The notes: a model not told the origin generated them from the letters alone. Counted from the stretch's first letter, positions 6,913 through 17,277 are shown. The stretch: DNA of 64,000 nucleotides from JAQIBY01 sp034658655 (GCA_034658655.1 JAYEFQ010000079.1:23290-87289); one strand, 5' to 3'. Numbers and translations are program-made.

Positions 6913-8556
6913 ATGGCAAAAGAAATGAAGTATGACATTGATGCAAGAGATCAACTTAAAAAAGGTGTTGATGCACTTGCTGATGCAGTAAAAGTAACAC
7001 TAGGTCCAAAAGGACGTAATGTTGTAATAGACAAGAAATTTGGAGCTCCCCAAGTCACAAAAGACGGCGTAACCGTTGCAAAAGAAATTGAATTAGAGGA
7101 CAGTTTCCAAAATATGGGTGCACAAATGGTAAAAGAAGTTGCCTCAAAAACCAATGACGATGCAGGTGACGGAACAACTACTGCAACCGTTTTTGCACAA
7201 TCTATTATTCAAGTAGGATTAAAAAATGTAACTGCCGGAGCAAATCCAATGGATTTAAAACGAGGTGTCGATACTGCTGTTGAAGCCGTAATCAAACATA
7301 TTAAAACCTTATCACAAGAAGTTGGAGAGAACAGCGAGAAAATTGAGCAAATTGCCACGGTTTCTGCCAATGGAGACAAGGCCATTGGAAAACTCATTGC
7401 AGAAGCAGTGAATAAAGTGAAAAAAGAAGGAGTTATCACTGTTGAAGAAGCAAAAGGAACAGAAACTCTTGTTGAAGTTGTTGAAGGCATGCAATTTGAC
7501 AGAGGATTCATTTCTCCTTATTTTATTACTGACAGCGAAAAAATGGAAGCTGTGCTTGAAAACCCATACATTCTTTTAACTGACAAGAAAATTTCATCAA
7601 TGAAAGATTTAATGTCAGTCTTAGAGCCGGTTGCTCAAGAAGGCAAACCATTAATGATAATAAGTGAAGATGTTGAAGGTGAAGCGCTTGCAACACTTGT
7701 TGTTAACCGACTAAGAGGCACGGTAAAAGTAGCAGCCGTTAAAGCTCCAGGATTTGGTGATCGCCGTAAAGAAATGCTTGAGGACATTGCTGTATTAACC
7801 GGAGGAACTGTGATATCCGAAGAAAAAGGAATGAAATTAGATGCTGCCACAATTGATATGCTCGGACGTTGCGAAAAAATCACAATTGACAAAGAAAACA
7901 CAACCATCGTTAACGGTAGTGGTGATAAAGAAGCAATCAAGTCTCGTGTTTCTCAAATCCGCAAACAAATTGAAAGCACGACTTCGGATTACGATAAAGA
8001 AAAACTTCAAGAACGCCTTGCAAAACTTGCTGGTGGAGTTGCAGTACTTTATGTCGGTGCGGCATCAGAAGTTGAAATGAAAGAGAAAAAAGATCGCATG
8101 GAAGATGCCTTAAGCGCAACGCGTGCTGCTATTGAAGAGGGCATTATTCCCGGTGGCGGTGTTGTTTTCATCCGTGCAATTGAAACATTAAAGGACATAA
8201 AATTAGACAATCAAGATCAAAACACAGGGGTTGCAATTGTACGTCGCGCACTGGAAGAGCCAATGCGAATTATTTCAGAAAACGCAGGGGTTGAAGGTTC
8301 CATTGTTATTCAGAAAGTGAAAGAAGGAAAAGGTGATTTTGGTTTCAATGCCCGCACTGATGAATATGTTAACATGTTCGAAGCTGGTGTAATTGACCCT
8401 ACTAAAGTTGCTCGAGTTGCCCTCGAGAATGCTGCTTCAATCGCAGCCATGTTACTGACAACTGAATGTGTCATTGCCGATATCGAAGAAGAAAACGATG
8501 CTCCTATGGGTGGCGGCGGAGCTCCAGGAATGGGTGGCATGCCGGGCATGATGTAA
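6913..8556 (+). CDS. groL: 60 kDa chaperonin GroEL
   Basis: A 547-residue chaperonin subunit that forms tetradecameric rings for ATP-driven protein folding. The ATP-binding region (LGPKGRNVVI, AGDGTTTATV) and the flexible Gly-Met tail (GGMPGMM) are all present. In many Bacteroidota groES sits directly upstream, but here the preceding 237 bases hold only a terminator and an AT-rich leader, so groES must be elsewhere. No CIRCE inverted repeat is visible. A very strong hairpin terminator follows. Confidence 0.98.
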   Translation: MAKEMKYDIDARDQLKKGVDALADAVKVTLGPKGRNVVIDKKFGAPQVTKDGVTVAKEIELEDSFQNMGAQMVKEVASKTNDDAGDGTTTATVFAQSIIQVGLKNVTAGANPMDLKRGVDTAVEAVIKHIKTLSQEVGENSEKIEQIATVSANGDKAIGKLIAEAVNKVKKEGVITVEEAKGTETLVEVVEGMQFDRGFISPYFITDSEKMEAVLENPYILLTDKKISSMKDLMSVLEPVAQEGKPLMIISEDVEGEALATLVVNRLRGTVKVAAVKAPGFGDRRKEMLEDIAVLTGGTVISEEKGMKLDAATIDMLGRCEKITIDKENTTIVNGSGDKEAIKSRVSQIRKQIESTTSDYDKEKLQERLAKLAGGVAVLYVGAASEVEMKEKKDRMEDALSATRAAIEEGIIPGGGVVFIRAIETLKDIKLDNQDQNTGVAIVRRALEEPMRIISENAGVEGSIVIQKVKEGKGDFGFNARTDEYVNMFEAGVIDPTKVARVALENAASIAAMLLTTECVIADIEEENDAPMGGGGAPGMGGMPGMM

Positions 8557-8571
8557 ACATTGACTTTATAA

Positions 8572-8610
8572 AACAAAAAAAGCAGACCGAGTCGGTCTGC
8601 TTTTTTTGTT
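8572..8610. terminator. Strong bidirectional terminator between groEL and the S46 peptidase gene
   Basis: GCAGACC pairs perfectly with GGTCTGC around a GAGTC loop. The stem is flanked by A7 on the left and T7 on the right, so it serves both convergent genes. Confidence 0.93.
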
Positions 8611-8626
8611 TAAAATTAATTTGGTA

Positions 8627-10804
8627 TTATTTAATTATTGTCATCTCATCAATTAAATTAGATGCTCCTGCAAATTTATCAATAATCCATAATGTGTAAC
8701 GCACATCAAGATTAATACAACGTTGCATATTGTCTTCAAACTCAATATCTCCACTCATAGCTTCGCCGTTTCCGTCAAAAGCAGTTCCAATTAAATGACC
8801 TTCTCCGTTAATGACAGGAGAACCAGAGTTTCCACCGGTAATATCATTATCTGTAATGAAACAAACTGGCAATTCTCCATTTTCATTAGCATACATACCG
8901 TAATCTTTTGCTTCAGCCAAGGTTTTTAATTGTTTTGGAATATCAAATTCATAACTTTTGGGATCTGCTTTTTCCAAAATACCCTCCATGGTTGTTGAAT
9001 ATTCGTAATAAACGGCATCACGGGGAACGTATCCATCAACTTTTCCATAAGTTAATCGAATGGTTGAGTTTGCATCAGGATACCAGTCTTGTTCGCTATT
9101 AATATTCATTAATCCCTCAACAAACAATCTGCGAGCACGCTCAAGTCCTTCAGATTTCATATTCATTTCACCAGAAACCTCACGATATTTTCTCAATACA
9201 GACATTGCCATTTTATACATAGGGTCTTTTTCTAGTTTCTTCGCTTTAGGGTTTTCAAGAAAACTCATCATACTTTCTTCTGTTGCAAAAATAGTTTTCT
9301 CTTTCTCAATCATTTTCATAGCCCATTTGTCAAAATCACCTTTGTATTTTTTATGTGTCTCAGCATAAGTTTCTGGATAATATTTCTCATCAACATTTTC
9401 TCCAAAATAACTAAAAAGCGCTGCAAGCATTTTTTGTTCTGTTTCTGCATTATAATCTTTGTAAAATTCTTTTGCACTTTCTTTCATTGCTTCAATTGCT
9501 TTCGCTTTTAGCTCTTCGCTAATGTCTTCATTTTGAAGTTGTCTCAGAAAGCTTGTTGATTGAAATGCAAAAATTGTTAAATCCGGACCGGTAAGTAAGG
9601 CTTCGAGTAAAAACTGACGTGCATACGCCTCTTCTTTGCGTGATTCATACGCGTTTTCAATGGTAGTAAGTACATTCCTATATTTATCTGTACGAATATT
9701 ATCTGCCCAAGCTTGATATTTTTCTTCAACATTTTGTTTTTGTGCCATAGTATTTAATTTCCGTAAAGCCACATTTTGCTCAAAGGAGTATTTCCAATAA
9801 TTTGCACACCGTGCGTATTTAGAAGCATACTGCAATTTTATTTTAGGGTCTGCATTCATATCTTCACGCATAGCGTTCAATTTTACATCACGAATCTCAT
9901 ATCTCCAATTATTTGTGATATCCATCGTTTCTTTTAATCCGTAAGAGGTCATGTAGCGGTCGGTTCCGCCTGGAAATCCAAGAATCATTGCAAAATCTTC
10001 TTTATCAATTCCTTTTAAAGAAACTGGGAGGTGATGTTTGGGTTTCAATGGAATATTATCTTCGCTGTAGCTTGCCGGTTTTCCATCAGGACCAGTGTAA
10101 ACGCGAAACATTGAAAAATCCGCAGTATGTCTTGGCCAACTCCAGTTATCAGTATCTCCACCAAATTTTCCCATATCTTCAGGTGGTGCACCAACAAGAC
10201 GAACATCTTTATAAATAGTATATACAAAAAGAAAAAACTGGTTATTATCAAACATAGTGGCCACTTGAGCAGAATAATCTGTTCCTTCTTCAGCAGCACC
10301 TGTAATTTTTGATGATAATTCTTGAATTTTCTTGTTTCGTTCACTTTCTGTCATTTCATCATCAAGTTCACTAGCAATTTGATCAGTAACATCTTTCATA
10401 CTCACCAAGATTGAAGCAGTAATACCTTCATTTGTTAATTCTTCATCCAAGGATTTTGCCCAAAAACCATCTTTAAGATAATCGTTTTCAACTGAAGAAT
10501 GTTTTTGAATCATACCATACCCACAATGGTGGTTTGTCAACATCAATCCTTTATCAGAAATAAGTTCTCCGGTACAAAAATGGCGAAAAGGTGCACCATC
10601 ATTTCCTAAACCGACAATTGCATCTTTTAACGACGCTTGGTTAATAGAATAAATATCTTCAGGACTGAGTTTCAAACCCATTTCCTTCATTTCCTCATAA
10701 TTTTTCCCAATCATGGACAATAACCACATACCTTCATCAGCAACAGCACGAAAACTAGAAACTGATAGGCTGATAATTAATAATACACTTAATAATCGTT
10801 TCAT
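8627..10804 (-). CDS. S46 family dipeptidyl peptidase, DPP7-like
   Basis: A 725-residue exported serine protease that removes dipeptides from the N-termini of peptides in the periplasm. A signal peptide ends near residue 22. The chymotrypsin-like triad is seen as TNHHCGYG (His92/93), the Asp segment GGDTDNWSWPRH and GGNSGSP (Ser660). In this family the residue 18 positions after the serine sets specificity: Arg in DPP11 (Asp/Glu at P1), Gly in DPP7 (hydrophobic P1). Here it is Gly678 in FDGN, which favours DPP7. Length matches the family. It probably feeds peptide uptake together with the S9 peptidase at 58950. A TAAATTTG minus-7-like box lies upstream on the minus strand at 10840-10847. Confidence 0.92.
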   Translation of the reverse strand: MKRLLSVLLIISLSVSSFRAVADEGMWLLSMIGKNYEEMKEMGLKLSPEDIYSINQASLKDAIVGLGNDGAPFRHFCTGELISDKGLMLTNHHCGYGMIQKHSSVENDYLKDGFWAKSLDEELTNEGITASILVSMKDVTDQIASELDDEMTESERNKKIQELSSKITGAAEEGTDYSAQVATMFDNNQFFLFVYTIYKDVRLVGAPPEDMGKFGGDTDNWSWPRHTADFSMFRVYTGPDGKPASYSEDNIPLKPKHHLPVSLKGIDKEDFAMILGFPGGTDRYMTSYGLKETMDITNNWRYEIRDVKLNAMREDMNADPKIKLQYASKYARCANYWKYSFEQNVALRKLNTMAQKQNVEEKYQAWADNIRTDKYRNVLTTIENAYESRKEEAYARQFLLEALLTGPDLTIFAFQSTSFLRQLQNEDISEELKAKAIEAMKESAKEFYKDYNAETEQKMLAALFSYFGENVDEKYYPETYAETHKKYKGDFDKWAMKMIEKEKTIFATEESMMSFLENPKAKKLEKDPMYKMAMSVLRKYREVSGEMNMKSEGLERARRLFVEGLMNINSEQDWYPDANSTIRLTYGKVDGYVPRDAVYYEYSTTMEGILEKADPKSYEFDIPKQLKTLAEAKDYGMYANENGELPVCFITDNDITGGNSGSPVINGEGHLIGTAFDGNGEAMSGDIEFEDNMQRCINLDVRYTLWIIDKFAGASNLIDEMTIIK

Positions 10805-10894
10805 AATATTATTTTTAATAAATAAATTTTATTTTGCGCCAAATTTAATAATTATCAATTAATTTTGTACATTAAAACACTTAAACTCTCGTTA

Positions 10895-11938
10895 ATGGAA
10901 AAACTTGACTTAAGAAATATATCATCTGACAGGTTAAAGACTTGGTTAGTTTCACACGGAGAGAAGGCTTTCCGTGCAAAGCAAATAATGCATTGGCTAT
11001 GGAAACAACCTGTTGAAAGTTTTGATGAAATGACGAATCTATCAAAATCATTAAGGGATGCCTTGAAATCAGATTTCATATTGTCGAAGCTTCATTTAAT
11101 TACAACACAAAGCAGCAAAGATGGTACAGTAAAAGTTGGTTTCAGTCTGTATGATAATGAGTTTATTGAAGGTGTTCTAATACCTTCTAAGGAACGAGTT
11201 ACAGCTTGCATTTCCACACAAGTTGGCTGTCGTATGGGATGCAAATTCTGTGCAACGGCTGGGCTGGGGTTTCACCGAAATCTCAGTGCAGGAGAGATTT
11301 ATTTACAGGTTTATAAATTAAACCTTATTTCTAAAAAACATTATAATACAGGATTAAGCAATGTTGTCATTATGGGTATGGGCGAGCCACTTGATAATTA
11401 TGATGCGGTAAAAACGGCAGTGCAATTTTTAACTGGTGAAGATGGATTAGCAATAAGCCCGCGGCGCATTACATTAAGCACAGCTGGTGTAGCTGACAAA
11501 ATAAGAAAAATGGCAGATGATGGGATAAAAATCAAACTTTCAATATCCCTACATGCCGCAAACAACAAGTTACGAAGCCATATTATGCCAATTAACAACA
11601 AATACTCTGTACAGGTTTTGGCAGAGTCTTTGCAATACTACCACAGCAAAACAAATCATCGAATTGGTTATGAATATCTCTTACTTAAAAACATTAACGA
11701 TCAGGAAATTCATGCGAAGGAGCTTGCTGAATTTACAAAAATTACTCCCTGCAAAATTAATTTAATTGAATACAATCCGGTTTCAGGCCTTGGATTTGCA
11801 AAAAGCACAGATGAATCAACACAAAAATTCATAAAATTCCTTGAAACCAGAAATCTGATTGTAAAATTAAGAAGAAGCCGAGGAGCTGATGTGGACGCTG
11901 CTTGCGGGCAATTAGCAAATAAATTTCGCAACAAATAA
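10895..11938 (+). CDS. rlmN: Dual-specificity 23S rRNA/tRNA A-C2 methyltransferase RlmN
   Basis: A 347-residue radical SAM enzyme that methylates C2 of A2503 in 23S rRNA and A37 of some tRNAs. The [4Fe-4S]/SAM motif is CRMGCKFC (Cys112, Cys116, Cys119), and the methyl-carrying cysteine is Cys337 in DVDAACGQL. I use the ATG at 10895 (MEKLDLRN); an in-frame TTG ten codons upstream gives no family-like extension. The gene stands alone between the divergent S46 gene and a secreted protein gene. Confidence 0.95.
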   Translation: MEKLDLRNISSDRLKTWLVSHGEKAFRAKQIMHWLWKQPVESFDEMTNLSKSLRDALKSDFILSKLHLITTQSSKDGTVKVGFSLYDNEFIEGVLIPSKERVTACISTQVGCRMGCKFCATAGLGFHRNLSAGEIYLQVYKLNLISKKHYNTGLSNVVIMGMGEPLDNYDAVKTAVQFLTGEDGLAISPRRITLSTAGVADKIRKMADDGIKIKLSISLHAANNKLRSHIMPINNKYSVQVLAESLQYYHSKTNHRIGYEYLLLKNINDQEIHAKELAEFTKITPCKINLIEYNPVSGLGFAKSTDESTQKFIKFLETRNLIVKLRRSRGADVDAACGQLANKFRNK

Positions 11939-12021
11939 GCAAGGTTATTCCTTTAGCTGTTCGAAATGTGAAAAATTATTAATATTTTAGCAAATTAACT
12001 GGAAAATAAACCTCTAAAATT

Positions 12022-13587
12022 ATGAAACGTATAGTATCTTTATTAATTGGCCTTATAGTCCTGACAGCAGTAAGCACCGCACAGCCTTTGAAATCAGATT
12101 TTGGTGTCGATCAAAAAGTTAAACTTGAAAAAGGAGAGACCTACCAAAAAATGGTTGGTGCTGACGATACCGGATTTTATGTTTTAAAAACAGATTACGA
12201 AAACAATATTTGGTTGGAATTTTGGAATGCCGACAATTTGGTAAAAGAGAGTTGTAATCGTATGATTCTTCCTTCTGTGGGTGGGGTCCAAGCTGAATTT
12301 CTTGAAATGTTTTACATTAACGAGAAACTCATTATGTTTACGACTGTAACCAATGAGTCAATTAAGCAAAAAACCCTATATGCACAATATATCAATAAAG
12401 CAGGAAAAATTGTTGGAGAAAGTAAACCTATCGGTCGATTAACCAATCAAAACATTGTGGTTGACTTTGAAGTTGATTTAACTGCTAATGGCGAACTCAT
12501 GTTTGTCCATTATTATCGTCCTTTCCAGAAATATAATGAAGAACCGTTTTTCCTCAAAATGTATAATTCAGATTTGTCAGAAGTTTTGAACAAAACCATC
12601 AAGCTACCATTGGTTGACCGTGAGTTTAAAATCATCCAATATATTGTAATGGAAAATCAGAACATCTTAATGCTTTCAAAAATAAAACCTGAAGAAAAAA
12701 AACGTAGAAAACGTAGAGGTCCTGAAGTGTTTGAATATAGTGTACTCATTTACGATGTTGAAATGAGCCTAGTAAAGAATTTTCCGGTAACCGTAGAGAA
12801 ATATATCCCTCAAGATGCGATGATTGGGGTCAATGAAACAGACAAATTCGTTGATGTTATGGGTTTCATGGCAAAAAAGAATAAAAGCGAATATTCGGGA
12901 GTTTTTCATGAAAGATTGGATCTTAAAACCAAGGAATGGGCGCCTATTGATCGCAAAACAACCTATCATAATATTGAAAGAAAAAAAGAGCGTGATTTTC
13001 GTGCAATGCACCTAATGGAAAATCGTGAAAAGATATATAATTACAAATTACGCGAAATGGTATATCTTAGTACAGGCGAACCGGTACTAATTGCTGAACA
13101 TTATAATGAGTGGACAGACAGTATCGTTGACCCTAGAACGAAAGAAGTTACTTACAATAGCTATTATAAATACAATGATATTTTAGTTGCTAAAGTTGAC
13201 AGAAACAATAAATTTGAGTGGATGACTCGTATCCCAAAATCTCAATCTTCTTATAATGATTTTGGAGACTACTCATCATTTGGAATGACTGTCTTGGGTG
13301 AGAAAATCAAACTGTATTACAATGGAAATCGCAAAAACCTTAAAATGCTTGCAAATGACATGTATAATAGTCAAGATTTAAAGGAAACAAAAAGCCCAGG
13401 ACGTAGAGGCCGTGCAATGACAGTTACCGTGTTCTCTGATGGAAAGGTATTTGGCTCTTACATGTTTGAGAAAAAACACAAAAAGCAGATTATTAAACCA
13501 AAAATTATGGCTCTGCATAATAGCAAACATTTTATTTATACGAAAAAAGGTTCAAAACTAAAGTTTGCAAGATTCTTTGTTGAATAA
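12022..13587 (+). CDS. Secreted protein of unknown function
   Basis: A 521-residue protein with a signal peptide ending at STAQ (about residue 20). The rest is a long series of short beta strands with charged turns, suggestive of a propeller-like or all-beta fold, plus two very basic patches (KKRRKRRG and PGRRGRAM). No catalytic motif, lipobox or T9SS sorting domain is visible; the C-terminus simply ends KFARFFVE. I do not recognise the family beyond its resemblance to hypothetical secreted proteins of Bacteroidota. A strong hairpin terminator follows and the upstream rlmN has its own stop 83 bases before, so it may be transcribed alone. Confidence 0.7.
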   Translation: MKRIVSLLIGLIVLTAVSTAQPLKSDFGVDQKVKLEKGETYQKMVGADDTGFYVLKTDYENNIWLEFWNADNLVKESCNRMILPSVGGVQAEFLEMFYINEKLIMFTTVTNESIKQKTLYAQYINKAGKIVGESKPIGRLTNQNIVVDFEVDLTANGELMFVHYYRPFQKYNEEPFFLKMYNSDLSEVLNKTIKLPLVDREFKIIQYIVMENQNILMLSKIKPEEKKRRKRRGPEVFEYSVLIYDVEMSLVKNFPVTVEKYIPQDAMIGVNETDKFVDVMGFMAKKNKSEYSGVFHERLDLKTKEWAPIDRKTTYHNIERKKERDFRAMHLMENREKIYNYKLREMVYLSTGEPVLIAEHYNEWTDSIVDPRTKEVTYNSYYKYNDILVAKVDRNNKFEWMTRIPKSQSSYNDFGDYSSFGMTVLGEKIKLYYNGNRKNLKMLANDMYNSQDLKETKSPGRRGRAMTVTVFSDGKVFGSYMFEKKHKKQIIKPKIMALHNSKHFIYTKKGSKLKFARFFVE

Positions 13588-13607
13588 CACAATACGAATG
13601 GCTTTAT

Positions 13608-13644
13608 AAAACGTCTCTATCAGTAATTTAGAGACGTTTTTTTT
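13608..13644 (+). terminator. Rho-independent terminator after the gene at 12022
   Basis: AAACGTCTCTA pairs with TAGAGACGTTT across a nine-base loop, followed by eight T residues. Confidence 0.92.
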
Positions 13645-13706
13645 ATGAAAAAGCGGTGAATAATGCGGTAATTGTATAACATTATACTGAGAATTTTTAG
13701 GACATA

Positions 13707-14639
13707 CTACATAAAATAAATCATATAATAATAGACAACATAAATTATTAGAAAAATAAATCCATGCCACCATCGAATACGTGAGTTTTTAATCGGCTGC
13801 ATAAAAACAAAAAGCAAAAGAAATATTCCCATCATCCAAAACCAATCAATGTTTAAGCTTTCTTTGCTAACTGGAATATCAGTAACAATTGCTGTGATTC
13901 CGAGTATCCCGAAAATATTAAAAACATTTGATCCGATTAAATTTCCTATCGAAATATCAAGTTCTTTTCTGCGTGCTGCCATAACCGATGTTGCCAACTC
14001 AGGAACACTCGTTCCGAAGGCAATTATAGAAATAGAAATCACACGTTCACTTACCCCAAATCGATAGGCGATACTACTGGCGCCTTCAACTAAAAAGCGA
14101 GAACCAAGAACTAAACCTAAAATACTAATGACAACAATCCCTATTGACCAACCTATAGAAAATGGCGGAATTTCAGGAACACTACTTCGCATAGCTTTAC
14201 GTGATGAAATCAATGAGTATAATACATAGGTAACTAACAAAAAAGTAAGTACAATACCTTCTCCAAATGACAATATTAAATCTAATGCAAATATAAAAAA
14301 CAATAATGCGGCAACTATCATAACAGACCAATCGAACCAAATTGTTTTTCTTTGAACAGGAATAACAATAATCAACGCAGTAACACCAAGAACCAATGCA
14401 ATATTCGCAATATTAGAACCCAAGACATTTCCAACACTGATGTCAGGATGTCCCGTAACAGCCGCCTGTAAGCTCACAACGAGCTCCGGAGCAGAGGTTC
14501 CAAGTGAAATAATGGTAACACCTATAACTAATGGGGACACTTTAAACCGTTTTGCAAGTGAAGTTCCGCCCCTTACAAGCCAATCGCCACTAAAAACAAG
14601 CAGAATAAGTCCTCCCAACAATATTAACACATCAATCAT
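13707..14639 (-). CDS. Calcium/sodium antiporter, CaCA family
   Basis: A 310-residue inner-membrane protein with about ten hydrophobic segments. The two inverted alpha-repeats of the Ca2+/cation antiporter superfamily are visible as GTSAPELVVS near the N-terminal third and GTSVPELATS in the second half, each followed by a GN(V/L)(L/I)GSN segment. These form the ion-binding site in YrbG-like and K+-dependent Na+/Ca2+ exchangers. It probably exports Ca2+ in exchange for Na+. It is the last of three minus-strand genes after the permease and aspartate kinase, with a 65-base gap. Confidence 0.92.
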   Translation of the reverse strand: MIDVLILLGGLILLVFSGDWLVRGGTSLAKRFKVSPLVIGVTIISLGTSAPELVVSLQAAVTGHPDISVGNVLGSNIANIALVLGVTALIIVIPVQRKTIWFDWSVMIVAALLFFIFALDLILSFGEGIVLTFLLVTYVLYSLISSRKAMRSSVPEIPPFSIGWSIGIVVISILGLVLGSRFLVEGASSIAYRFGVSERVISISIIAFGTSVPELATSVMAARRKELDISIGNLIGSNVFNIFGILGITAIVTDIPVSKESLNIDWFWMMGIFLLLFVFMQPIKNSRIRWWHGFIFLIIYVVYYYMIYFM

Positions 14640-14704
14640 AATACAAAATTAGAAATATTGCAACATCTTAAATTGTTTTTACAAATTTTTCATTTACCCT
14701 AAAG

Positions 14705-15967
14705 TTATTTTGCATTCCTAACAACAAATCGAGCGGTCCGACGTGAGCGTTGTTCAAGCAGCACTTCTTTTCCTATGAGCAATTCATCAATACAAGATTC
14801 TGTATAATGGCGGATTGTAATCAGCACAACACCCTCATTATATAATACTTTATAGCGTTTCCCTAAGTCTTCAATTAATTCCGAAAGTCGTCGTTTTTCG
14901 CAATCAACACAAGCGGAATAACTAATGGCAGAATTTTGGATTAAACTCACATGCGCTCTATGTTTATCAAACAACCCATAAATTTCACTAATTTGTCGCT
15001 CATTGACAAAAGAAAAGTCACGCAATGAGATGGATATTAACACTTGCTCTTCCTTTAGAATATAAACTGGCCGAAAATCGATATCCTCCTGAATTTCTCT
15101 AATAACAGACCCTTCGGATAAAGGATCTAAAAAAGATTTAATTTTTAGCGGAATCTGTTTATTTTGTAGTGGTTGAATGGTTTTAGGATGTATGATTTTT
15201 GCGCCATAAAATGCCAATTCCACGGCTTCCTGATAAGAGATTTTCTCTAATTTATGAGCACTGGGAAATTGCTTTGGATCAGCATTCATAATGCCTGGCA
15301 CATCTTTCCAAATAATAACTTCATCTGCTTGTGATAAGTTTGCAAGAACCGAGGCGGTATAATCTGAACCTTCACGACCAAGCGTTGTACTTATCCCCTC
15401 TCGCGTACTGCCCAAAAATCCCTGTGTAATCACATGTTGTTTAATATTTGCCAGTTTCTTTTGAAATTGTCCGGCACTAATTTTCCAGTCGATATTTGCT
15501 GCACGATATTGATTGTCTGTACGTAAAACCTGCCTGACATCCAGCCAATCACAGGGAATCCCAATTTCTTGAAGATACAAATACACAATTTTTGTTGATA
15601 ATAGTTCTCCGAAAGGCACAATTTGGTCGTATTCGTAATCATAATTCAAGGATGGCGCTTTTTTTAGTTTGGCATCAAGCTGATTGAATAAGGCCTCAAG
15701 TGTTTGTCGTTGTTCTGCTGTATTCTTTTTTATCAAGGCATTAAAAATCCGCAAATGCACCGTTTTTATTTGGGTAGCAATTTCATAAACTTTTCCAGTG
15801 GCTTTTGTAAAATAGGCTTCCACCAGCTTTTCAAACGCATTCGTCGTTTTTCCCATGGCTGAAATAACAACAATCACCGGAGCTTCATTTGTTGATAATA
15901 TCTTGCTCAGATTCTTTACGGATTCGGCATTTTTTACGGATGCTCCCCCAAATTTATATATCTGCAT
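14705..15967 (-). CDS. lysC: Aspartate kinase (monofunctional)
   Basis: A 420-residue enzyme that phosphorylates aspartate, the first step to lysine, threonine, methionine and diaminopimelate. The N-terminal signature KFGGASV (residues 5-11) and the substrate/ATP-binding segment LGREGSDYTAS are present, and the C-terminal third contains an ACT-like regulatory part that probably mediates end-product feedback. There is no fused homoserine dehydrogenase. It starts two bases after the AI-2E permease stop on the same strand, so the two are co-transcribed. The symbol is by function; the paralogue type cannot be settled here. Confidence 0.9.
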   Translation of the reverse strand: MQIYKFGGASVKNAESVKNLSKILSTNEAPVIVVISAMGKTTNAFEKLVEAYFTKATGKVYEIATQIKTVHLRIFNALIKKNTAEQRQTLEALFNQLDAKLKKAPSLNYDYEYDQIVPFGELLSTKIVYLYLQEIGIPCDWLDVRQVLRTDNQYRAANIDWKISAGQFQKKLANIKQHVITQGFLGSTREGISTTLGREGSDYTASVLANLSQADEVIIWKDVPGIMNADPKQFPSAHKLEKISYQEAVELAFYGAKIIHPKTIQPLQNKQIPLKIKSFLDPLSEGSVIREIQEDIDFRPVYILKEEQVLISISLRDFSFVNERQISEIYGLFDKHRAHVSLIQNSAISYSACVDCEKRRLSELIEDLGKRYKVLYNEGVVLITIRHYTESCIDELLIGKEVLLEQRSRRTARFVVRNAK

Positions 15968-15969
15968 AA

Positions 15970-17082
15970 TTATTCTTTATCCATGTTTTTTGTTAATGAG
16001 CGTATGAATTTAAATTGCGAGAAAAACTCTTTTGCAATAACCCGTAAAACCGTGTAAGTTGGAATTGCCAATAACATACCCAAAATGCCCGCAACGCTCG
16101 ATCCGATTAAGATAACCAAAAAGATTTCTAAAGGATGTGCCCTTACAGAATTCGAGAAGATAAGTGGTTGAAATAAAAACACGTCAATCATTTGAGTTAT
16201 TACAAACGTTAGTAAAACAAAAATGAGTAATGGTAATAATTCTAAGTTAAAATCCATGCCTAAATTTCCAGCAATAACTAAAACAATGCCCAATACAGCT
16301 CCAATCCATGGTCCGATATACGGAATTAAATTTAAGAAGCCTGCAATAATTCCGATTAAAATTGCCAAGGGAAATTCAACTCCAGAAAGCATTAAACCTG
16401 TAGTTACCAAAGTCGTTATTCCAATAACTTGAAGAACTAATCCAATAAAATATCTCGAAATTAAAATTTTTATTTTTTTCAAAGCATTTTCTGCTTTATA
16501 CTCATGTTTTTCCGGAATAATCATCATCACCCCTCGATCAAATAAATTGCTATCTTTCATAAAAAAGAAACTTATGAATAAAACAGCAAAAATCCCGATA
16601 AGAATACTTCCCAAAGTTCCTCCTACATTATTAACAAGCTCAGATATCTGATTAAATTGGACAATCTCCACAATTTTTTCACTGATAAATTCTTTTGATG
16701 AAAAATCTGCTAAATCAGGAATCGAAAACGAATGTACAAAGGCGTCAATTTCTTGATAGGGATCCTCTAGATTTTGCGAAATTGAGGCTGATTCTATGGT
16801 CGAGAATTCTGAAACTTGTTGTCCAACCAAAGGGATGATCAATCGTAAAAATCCAACAATTAGAAACACAAAAAATGCCATCGTAATTAATGATGCACCC
16901 CATCTTGGCAATCGAAATTTTTTAATATGAAGGCGAGTTAGAAACGTAATAATAGGCCGTCCAATCATGGAAAGAACGGCAGCAATTAAGATATAAGTTA
17001 CAATGTTTCCAAAAAAATAGAAAAACAATAATACGGCAAGTAAACTCAAGCCTCCGATTAGATATTTTTGAATCTTATTCAT
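15970..17082 (-). CDS. AI-2E family transporter (PerM-like permease)
   Basis: A 370-residue membrane protein with paired N-terminal hydrophobic segments, a soluble stretch of about 65 residues, and four to five C-terminal segments. The region around GFLNLIPYIGPWIGAVLG is the hallmark of the AI-2E/UPF0118 family. Members have been linked to autoinducer-2 export or Na+/H+ exchange, so the substrate is uncertain. It heads a minus-strand run with aspartate kinase and the Na+/Ca2+ antiporter. It is divergent from the T9SS gene at 17297, with about 210 bases for both promoters. Confidence 0.9.
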   Translation of the reverse strand: MNKIQKYLIGGLSLLAVLLFFYFFGNIVTYILIAAVLSMIGRPIITFLTRLHIKKFRLPRWGASLITMAFFVFLIVGFLRLIIPLVGQQVSEFSTIESASISQNLEDPYQEIDAFVHSFSIPDLADFSSKEFISEKIVEIVQFNQISELVNNVGGTLGSILIGIFAVLFISFFFMKDSNLFDRGVMMIIPEKHEYKAENALKKIKILISRYFIGLVLQVIGITTLVTTGLMLSGVEFPLAILIGIIAGFLNLIPYIGPWIGAVLGIVLVIAGNLGMDFNLELLPLLIFVLLTFVITQMIDVFLFQPLIFSNSVRAHPLEIFLVILIGSSVAGILGMLLAIPTYTVLRVIAKEFFSQFKFIRSLTKNMDKE

Positions 17083-17269
17083 GTAGAATTTTTTTTCGAA
17101 TTTACGAAAAATTCCGGTTTTTGATAAATTTCATGTGAAAATGCATCCTTTATTCTAAAAAATTTGTCTTAATTTACAACAATGAGAATTATGGGTGTTA
17201 TTATTGTCTCGTTTTTTGAGTTTCGCATTATTTACCTATGACAGTAAACTAAATCATCCGTATTTTGGC

Positions 17270-17277
17270 TATATTTG
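17270..17277 (+). promoter_or_regulatory. TAnnTTTG minus-7 box upstream of the gene at 17297
   Basis: TATATTTG matches the Bacteroidota minus-7 consensus exactly and lies 19 bases before the chosen ATG. No TTTG box is found at the expected upstream distance, so the promoter call is partial. Confidence 0.45.
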
